From Mytilus edulis (taxonomy: Eukaryota > Mollusca > Bivalvia > Mytilida > Mytilidae), in assembly GCF_963676685.1 (NCBI RefSeq), contig NC_092350.1:9653307-9717306 (forward strand): 64,000 nucleotides of DNA, written 5' to 3'. The position numbers and the translations under genes are program-made. Below the pieces are notes generated by a model that saw only the letters and a list, made by a program, of their open reading frames with translations, did no database searches and was not told where the DNA came from. This document shows positions 57,056-64,000 of the stretch, in pieces (the first letter of the stretch is position 1; each line of letters starts with the position of its first letter).

Positions 57056-57424
57056 CAAAATTTGATTAAACACTATTCAACAAATTTTATTTAACATTCT
57101 TTTTAAACTTTACTCCCATTATTACCTTCTTTTATTTTTTATTTATTATTTTTCTTCCTGTTGACATAATGAAGTACAAATTATCACTTCACCATTTTGT
57201 ACTCTTTAGTTTTTATTCTGATGAAGGTGCCATAGAAATTAAAACATGCCAATATATAGTTTTATTACTCCAACAATCCCTGAAGTATTGTTAAAAGAAT
57301 TATCATAAGTGAATCTTTTATAGACAATTCAAATAAAAAAAAAATACTATGCATTTTGCTGATTATATATTTTTCTGGGAATTTCACTTAATGTAACTGT
57401 AAATGTAAAATACCATTAATACTT

Positions 57425-58015
57425 TTTGTCCAGCCTTCAACTTGAGTTGAAAAAAATGAGACCTAGCCATCCTACATTCTGTCATCAGCGTCGTTGGTGG
57501 CGATCTCAAATATTCACTCTTTGCTTAAGATTTTTGAAATTTTAATAACTTTCTAAAACTATTCTGGATTTCTACCAAACTTCGACAGAAGCTTGTTTAT
57601 GATCATAAGATAGTATCCAGAAGTAAATTTTGTAAATAAAACCAATCAATTTTTCCATATTTTACTTATAAATGCCAGGATACAATACATTCACTCTGTG
57701 GTTAAAGTTTTTAAAATTTTAATAACTTCTTAAAATATTCTGGATTTGTAACAAACTTCGACAGAAGCTTATTTACGATCAAAATCTAGTATCTAGAAGG
57801 AAAAATATTTAAAACGTTGTTCCTGTTTTTCCGTATTTTACTTATAAATGGACTTAGTTAACCTTAAATTCAATCTGAAGTTAAAGTTTTTAAAACATTT
57901 ATTAGATTCATAAACTATCCTGGATTTTTACCAAACTTGGACAGAAGCTTCTTACAATCAAAAGATAATATCTAGAGGAATATTTTTATTGATTTTTATC
58001 CCCTCATTTTTGTTG
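57425..58015 (+). repeat. dispersed repeat with three subunits, copy 2
   Basis: Same order as 56030-56560: GAGTTGAAAAAAATGAGACC, CACTCTTTGCTTAAGATTTT, CACTCTGTGGTTAAAGTTTT and TCAATCTGAAGTTAAAGTTT, with GGATTTCTACCAAACTTCGA after each. Confidence 0.75.
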
Positions 58016-58497
58016 AGCCTGGGATTAACAGCAAAAGTCATTGAGACACTAGGTTCTGGGGAACCCTTACAATTTTTTTGATGATCAATGCAATAGAATC
58101 AGAACATAAACTAGTTTGAACCCTGCCTTTTATCTTGAACCCTGCCTTTTATCTTGGATGGGAGTCCCCTCTCTTTATAAATGGCTAAAACCACCCCTTG
58201 GGGTTTAAATAATTGCTTTTTTATCATTTGAAGATGGAAAAATAACTATTTACATTATTACATGGGATTTGTTTCCTCTACAAATGACCAAAAAGAGTTA
58301 TTTCCTGTCTGTGTATTGACTGGATCTAGTTCTGACTGTTATCAAATATTTATTGTCATATAAACTGAACAATAAGTTTGTGACAAATAATATAAACATA
58401 CACAAAATACATTTAACAAACAAAACCATGAAAACAAAAAAAGCAAAAAAGCAAAACAATCTATCTATATGATATATAAATATATTTTATAAATAAA

Positions 58498-58713
58498 TCA
58501 AGAGTCCCCTGTCCTCAGTTCTAATGCCTGTTTAAAATAGGACCCTAAGCTTTCTACTTCTTTTGAGGTTGATGGACAAAGAAGATATTTAATTTTTTCA
58601 TTTTCTTGCCAGGACATAAAATCTGGCATATGTTTAATTACATTCCCTATAAAGTTATCTCTTAGTTTAGCAATTTTTTTGCAGTATAAAATAAAATGGG
58701 CTTCATCCTCCAT
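58498..58713 (-). pseudogene. LINE C-terminal fragment
   Basis: The reverse strand reads EDEAHFILYCKKIAKLRDNF, then NEKIKYLLCPSTSKEVESLG and YFKQALELRTGDS before the stop. The EDExHFxLxC pattern is the last part of the C-terminal zinc motif of LINE ORF2 proteins, and the AFELR-like end fits. Upstream the frame is not recognisable. A 5'-truncated relic. Confidence 0.7.
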
Positions 58714-58739
58714 TGGAGGAACCAGTCATTCCAAGAGTT

Positions 58740-59920
58740 ACCTTGTTCTAGTCCATCTCTATTAATGTCAAGATATCAGTGATTTCTCTTCTTTTCAAAC
58801 AGAGGTTTTTGGAAGCAGTCTTATGAAAAACAAAATTTTGACATCACCAATTGATATGATACATGTATCAAACTTGATTTGGGAACAAAAATGTTTCTTT
58901 TGAATTGTAAATTTTGGAACTTTTTTCTTCAGTTATTAAAGTTTGAAATTTAATGATTTTTATCACATGCAATTTGAATTTGGACAATTGTTTTTTTATT
59001 CTAAAGAATCAGCATGTTTTTACCATTTCTTTAGTTCATAAAAAGATTTTCTACTTCATACCACTGTTTTGCATTTTATAAATTTGTATTTTATATTTTC
59101 AGTGTTTCTTGTACAATCAAAACTTCAATGAAAGATTGCACTCATGTTGAAGTTGTGTAACTCCTAGTATGAAATTGTTTATGAAATTTCCCCACTTTTA
59201 TTAAAATTTACAGACGGTACCAGTTTTGTGTAATTATAACTACTGCAGTTTGAAATGTTTATAATTTTTCTTGAATTGAAGAAGGTAACAATTTTTGTTT
59301 CAAACTCACATCTTTAGAACTCTCATAATGAGCATGCAAATTGATTAAGATTAATTGTCATCACCAATTTTTGACCTTTTAAAATTCCATATACTGTATT
59401 TAAATTTCAGTATTTAAAAGACCATTCTCCATTGTTAAAGCAAAAATATGAATTTGCACAACTGAGCTACTTCAGGCTATGGTCAATTTTTGGAGTATAA
59501 TTTTCATGCTTATGATGTGCATGATGATAAACTTAAAAGAAGAAATATTTTATTAAACTAGGCTTCAAAATATTAGAAAATGTTTGTGATTTACAGGTGT
59601 TAGCCAATTACTATTCTGTTCTTTTTTTATAACTCCTTATTTTAGGTCTTTACATATTAGATGTCTTTAAACTAATATAAGAGCTATTATTTAGAGCTCT
59701 CTAAATAAAAGAAAATACAAGTTACCAATTTAAAAGCACATCTGGTATTTTTACTGTATTTTATGTATGAATTAAAAATATTATTTGTATATTACATTAT
59801 ATTATATTACATTGAGAACTGGAATGAATGGAAAAAGAAAATATTGTGAGATGCTTTGGAACATTCTTTGGACAATTGTACACTTGATAAAATACAATGG
59901 AAAGGACATTTCGTTAAGTG
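58740..59920. other. AT-rich DNA, no gene seen
   Basis: No open frame with support and no recognised repeat. Confidence 0.55.
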
Positions 59921-59929
59921 CATAAATTA

Positions 59930-60960
59930 GATTCAGTGAACTGACCAGCACAAAGAATTATGTTGAAAAGCATGAAAAAGTAACCATGGTAGCAGCTCCA
60001 AGGAAGATGGTTAAATAAATCTTCAACCAAGTCTGAGGCTTTACAAAGAAAATAAGAAGGCAAGTTTAATTAAGTCAAACAAGTTCTATACATTTTATAC
60101 ATTATTTGATAAAAAGTATATATTTAGAGCTTACAATGCAGTTACAGTGCAGAAAGTGATGTTGCTAACGTAAAATGTTATTTTTTGCCTTTCAATGGGA
60201 GATAACTCATTGTAAAATGTGCAGATGATTTACCTTTATGAACAATAAAATATGTTTAAACCATTATTTTTGAGGAGTTGAAACTCAATAAGTAAATTTA
60301 TAAGACTTTTTTTTAATTTTTCATCTTTTACATTGATTTTACAGTTATTGATGTTATACTTTTGTGTACAGAAATCTGAACCATATTGGTGAATGTAGAG
60401 GAAATGGAAATATAAAGTATCTAAATTATCAATTTTTATATTTTAGGTTCTTTCTGTAAGATGTTTTCATGGTGTGGGAATAAGACTTGGTGGTCTAATA
60501 CAGCTTAATATATAGGTAGGTACCAGTATACAGTTTCGAAAAGCAGAAAGAAAAAAAAGATAAATGTAGTACATTTGTACATGTATAAAAATAATTAGAT
60601 CCATTTTTTTCTTTCCTTGCCTTGAAATAATCAAACACTAAATTTCTGTTATTTATTTCTACCCCCTCTTTTGATATCAGTACAAATACAATGTATAGTG
60701 TAAATTGAAGGATCTAACATGATTATTTGGTTTGTTATGTTGTTGGATTGCTGTCTAGTCAATATGTTCTCAACATCTAGTACATGAATATAACCCATTT
60801 CTTTTTAATTTTAATACAGTAACAAGTGATCCTTTTAAACCATTTTTATATTAATAATATGACATTTTATATTTCAGATTAGCTTCACAGCTTGTCTGTA
60901 AGGATTGAAGTTGGGAATGGGCACTGGAGCTGGCTTTTATGGTAAGAATCAGTACTTAAA
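59930..60960. repeat. segmental duplication, copy 1, with exon-like islands
   Basis: Matches 62600-63880 in patches: AATCTTCAACCAAGTCTGAG (60019), CAATGGGAGATAACTCATT (60194), TTTTCATGGTGTGGGAATAA (60463) and ACAGCTTGTCTGTAAGGATT (60888). Two islands are framed like exons: TATTTTAG before 60447 with GTAGGTAC after about 60514, and ATATTTCAG before about 60880 with GTAAGAAT after 60941. No shared coding frame. Confidence 0.7.
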
Positions 60961-61194
60961 TTACTGAATTATTCAGCAAAGAGCATGTACAAACCTAGTT
61001 CTTCATTATGCTAAGAAGTACTATACTTTAATTATGCAGAGAAGTAGTATACTTTAATTTTTCTTAAAACTATAATCGTATATATAATCTGGAAGGAGGA
61101 CATTAGGAGGTATGAAGATAAATAAAGGAAATAAAAAAATATACTGTTACTTAGAAAATCTGTTTTCTAAAATTGTCCCCATATAAAAAGTAAA

Positions 61195-61380
61195 GAAGAT
61201 CATTGTCAATGAAATAACTCTCCCAGAGACTAAATGACATGGATGTAAGCAACTAATGGTTACTGTATGGCCTACAACAATGAGCAAAACATATACTTAA
61301 TTTACAATTAACTATGAAACAGAAAGTAGGCCACCTGAAAAACTGTGAAACAATTCAAACAAGAAAATCAACAGCTAGAT
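61195..61380 (+). repeat. SINE-like dispersed repeat, worn
   Basis: GTCAATGAAATAACTCTCCC, GGTTACTGTATGGCCTACAA and GTGAAACAATTCAAACAAGA resemble 36990-37150 and 12640-12760. Confidence 0.65.
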
Positions 61381-61867
61381 TTATGATAAAACAATGAAAT
61401 AATAACAAATATGTTGGACAACAACCAACTACTTGTCATCCCTTGTTTGCTAAAGAAGACTGGTTGTTTGTGAATTCATGTCAACACATCACTTTAAAAC
61501 AAAGTAAATCAATTTTCTATGCATCATCAGTGCAACAACCAGTTACTGATTCCAATATTGTTCTGTTAGAATTCATATTTCTTTTTCAGGTGACTTCAAC
61601 TGTGGCTGCTGGAAATTATTGTGCAATACGACTGAAACAAAAAAGAATGTAATTCAGACTATTTTTGTGTAATGTTGTTTGATAATTTTTATTACAAATA
61701 AAAAACAAAAATAATATGTAAAGATTCTTTATTTTCAGCAAGACTGGAAGTTGTATGCTAAATTGATACTTCAGAATTTTACAATATTACTTGTAGACCT
61801 ACTTGAGACTATCTTAATAATGGTACATGTGTATTCAAAACATTTCCAGTAGGTTAAGAATGGAGAA

Positions 61868-61870
<3 letters not shown>
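61381..61870. other. possible small exon of a non-coding transcript
   Basis: TCTTTTTCAG precedes GTGACTTCAACTGTGGCTGC at 61590 with AATAAA-like AAATAAAAAAC downstream at about 61695. Too little to call a gene. Confidence 0.3.

Positions 61871-61906
<36 letters not shown>
61871..61906. repeat. A36 homopolymer
   Basis: 36 consecutive A, preceded by GGAGAATCT. No retroelement body is recognised upstream. Confidence 0.9.
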
Positions 61907-61908
<2 letters not shown>

Positions 61909-62599
61909 TATTTTTTTATTTTTCTTATTTGTATGATATAAATATTTTTCCAATGTTTTGTTATTTTTAGCATTTTTTTTAGCTCAAACAAATTATTTCA
62001 AAATAATAGTAAAGAAACATCCTGGTGAAAAAAGATTGATTGATTTTTAGTGTTACTCACCACTTTCAGCAATATTGATTATATCTTGGTGACCATTTTT
62101 TTCATGGTTGAGAAAGTCAGAGTAATGGGAGAGAACCACCAAGGTGCTAAATATTTTTTGTAAATGTTTGAATATTTTATATCAAATTATTTATTTTTAA
62201 TTATGGCTCTACCGTTTTGTAATTTTTGTTAGATATAGCAATGATGTGGAGTCCCAACAGGTGAATTTTTTTGGCAATGGGAGGTAATAAATCATTCCCC
62301 TGTTTAACTCCTCATTCTTGAAATTTCCTCATGGTGGGAATATATAACTATTTACTTGATTTTCACATTTGTTTTTGCTTTGATATCAGATGCATACTAG
62401 CTAATACAAAAACATGTATTGACTGTTATTCAGAGTTCTGTAAATAAAAAAATGTAAACAGAGGTCTAAATAATAGTTTTGAGGGTGGGAGAAATCATGG
62501 GTCATTACGGGTAGAATTGATTTCGTGAAATTTTCAAGATATGTGATTAATTGAGAGTGCATCTGATATTTTTTATTTATTTCTATAAATAATGGACCA

Positions 62600-63880
62600 G
62601 AAACTGAAAGATTGCAATTAAGATAATGATGACAGCCATCCTGGCAGCCAGGACAGCAGCTCAAAGGAAGACGGTCAATAAAATCTTCAACCAAGTCTGA
62701 GGCTTAACCATGAAATTGAGAAGGCAAGTTTTTTGTAGTCAAACAATTTCTATACATTTCCTAGAAATACATGTGTATAATTGTAAAAAAGTACATATTC
62801 ATCTTTCTTGCAGAAAATCATCTTTGAAGAATTTATTTACAAGTTTAATATTTTGAGATAGCAGGTACATTAACAAGAATTTCTATAACAATAAGGAGAG
62901 TGAATCCTCAGATAGGAATCCACTTTCAAGGGGAGACTAGTTTAATTAACAGCAAGATTTGTTTATTCAATGGGAGACAACTCATTTTCATTATTCAAAG
63001 TAGTTGAGTGCAGAATTCAAATCATAAACCTTTGACTATTTTTGTTTGTTTTTCAATCTTTTATATAAATATTACAAAATATGTGAATGTTAAACATAAT
63101 TAGTACATGAAGTAAGAAATCAGAACAAATTGTAAAGTAATCTTTAGGTTGACATATAAACTAGTTTGTAAAATTAATAAATGTATTAATTTCTTTTTAG
63201 ATACTTTTTGTGGCATGTTTTCATGGTGTGGGAATAAGACTTGGTGGTCTAATACAGCTAATATGTAGGTAGGTACCAGTAATATTAATCCTGTTTAAAA
63301 GAAAATAATTCTATAAGTAATATTATTTGGAAATAATTTAATTTTGGATGTAACGCGTCTTCTGATTGGCTGACGTTATTTTGTTATCAGCCCATAGACA
63401 TAATTTAGTCATGTGACCGTGACGTCAGCAACGTTTTTCATGATTTTATATTGGGAGATATCATCAAAATGCGATGATTTTATGGATTTTCTGACCTAAA
63501 AGCTTTAAGAATACCTTTGGTCCAAAATGTTTAATAAACTAAAGGTGCTAAGGGTAATATTTAAATTACAAGACATAAACTATTTCTGGATCAGGGAAAG
63601 TGAATTATGCTATAAAAAGTTCTGAATTGTGAAAAATTAGGCCTTCATTGGGGCTTTTGCGAGAATTGCATACTCAACAGGTCATAACTTAGTAGTTTAT
63701 ATTGTGTGGTGCCAAACAGATGATGTGGTTATTTTGTATCAATAATGATACCAAGTGATCCTTTAAAACAATTTTGATTGACTAAGCATTTTATATTTCA
63801 GGTTAGCACCACAGCTTGTCTGTAAGGATTGAAGCTGGGAAAGGGCCATTGGAGCTGAATTTTATGGTAAGAACTAAAAA
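62600..63880. repeat. segmental duplication, copy 2, with exon-like islands
   Basis: Counterpart of 59930-60960: AATCTTCAACCAAGTCTGAG (62682), CAATGGGAGACAACTCATT (62969), TTTTCATGGTGTGGGAATAA (63218) and ACAGCTTGTCTGTAAGGATT (63812). The same exon-like borders occur (CTTTTTAG before 63201, GTAGGTAC after; TATTTCAG before 63802, GTAAGAAC after 63866). Confidence 0.7.
63345..63445 (-). repeat. dispersed repeat module
   Basis: GTAACGCGTCTTCTGATTGG, CATGTGACCGTGACGTCAGC and AACGTTTTTCATG. The reverse strand matches 26495-26535, so the module sits inside duplication copy 2 only. Confidence 0.7.
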
Positions 63881-64000
63881 CAGATTGAACTATTCATCCA
63901 AGAATATGTAAATGCACCATGGATTTTATTATGTACACATGAAGATCTAACATTTTTAAAATGTTTTCCAAATTAAAAGTTTTAATTATACCGGTAATCA

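Overview
The window looks like genomic DNA of a marine bivalve, most likely a mussel (Mytilus-type). The evidence is AT-rich sequence, GT-AG introns, a C1q-domain gene, an ankyrin/SOCS-box gene, and many dispersed repeats that I recognise from memory as mussel repeats (for example the GACGAAACGCGCGTCTGGCG repeat and the TCACTTGGCCCTTCGGGCCA repeat). Genes are sparse and often broken. Transposable elements make up most of what can be named. Species assignment and all family names rest on motif recognition, not on a database search.

Layout. 0-4 kb: the last exons of a C1q-domain gene, a 3.3-copy tandem array of a 350-bp repeat, and a minus-strand 7TM-receptor pseudogene with two in-frame stops whose 3' end runs into the array. 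4-12 kb: repeats, a TA-flanked MITE inserted in an older repeat, a BEL/Pao retrotransposon tail carrying a 44-bp tandem expansion, and a 1.3-kb palindrome with 0.56-kb arms. 12-24.4 kb: an ankyrin-repeat/SOCS-box gene whose last coding exon is split by an 8.2-kb PIF/Harbinger DNA transposon. The transposon has 27-bp terminal inverted repeats, a five-exon HARBI1-like DDE transposase on the plus strand and a four-exon Myb/SANT-like (NAIF1-like) partner on the minus strand, in convergent arrangement. 24.4-34 kb: an orphan terminal exon with a poly(A) signal, TTCAACATTC satellites around a 2-kb repeat with TATACGACCGCA ends, several high-copy repeats, a fold-back element with inverted arrays of ACACACTGAGA, and a Penelope-like reverse transcriptase fragment.

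34.2-43.5 kb is a nested stack: an outer inverted repeat, inside it an 8.9-kb element with 28-bp terminal repeats and TTA target duplication, inside that a 5'-truncated LINE whose reverse transcriptase is split by a further 3.3-kb insertion, a second LINE tail in the opposite direction ending in a long (ATT)n tract, and a 1.6-kb Harbinger element with a truncated transposase. 43.5-64 kb has almost no recognisable coding sequence. It holds dispersed repeats, a 925-bp tandem duplication, minisatellites, a LINE C-terminal fragment and a diverged segmental duplication (59.9-61 kb and 62.6-63.9 kb) with short conserved exon-like islands that may belong to a non-coding transcript.

The strongest candidate for something worth following up is the 15.8-24.0 kb Harbinger element. 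Both proteins it needs can be assembled in frame, its ends are nearly intact, and removing it restores an ankyrin/SOCS reading frame.
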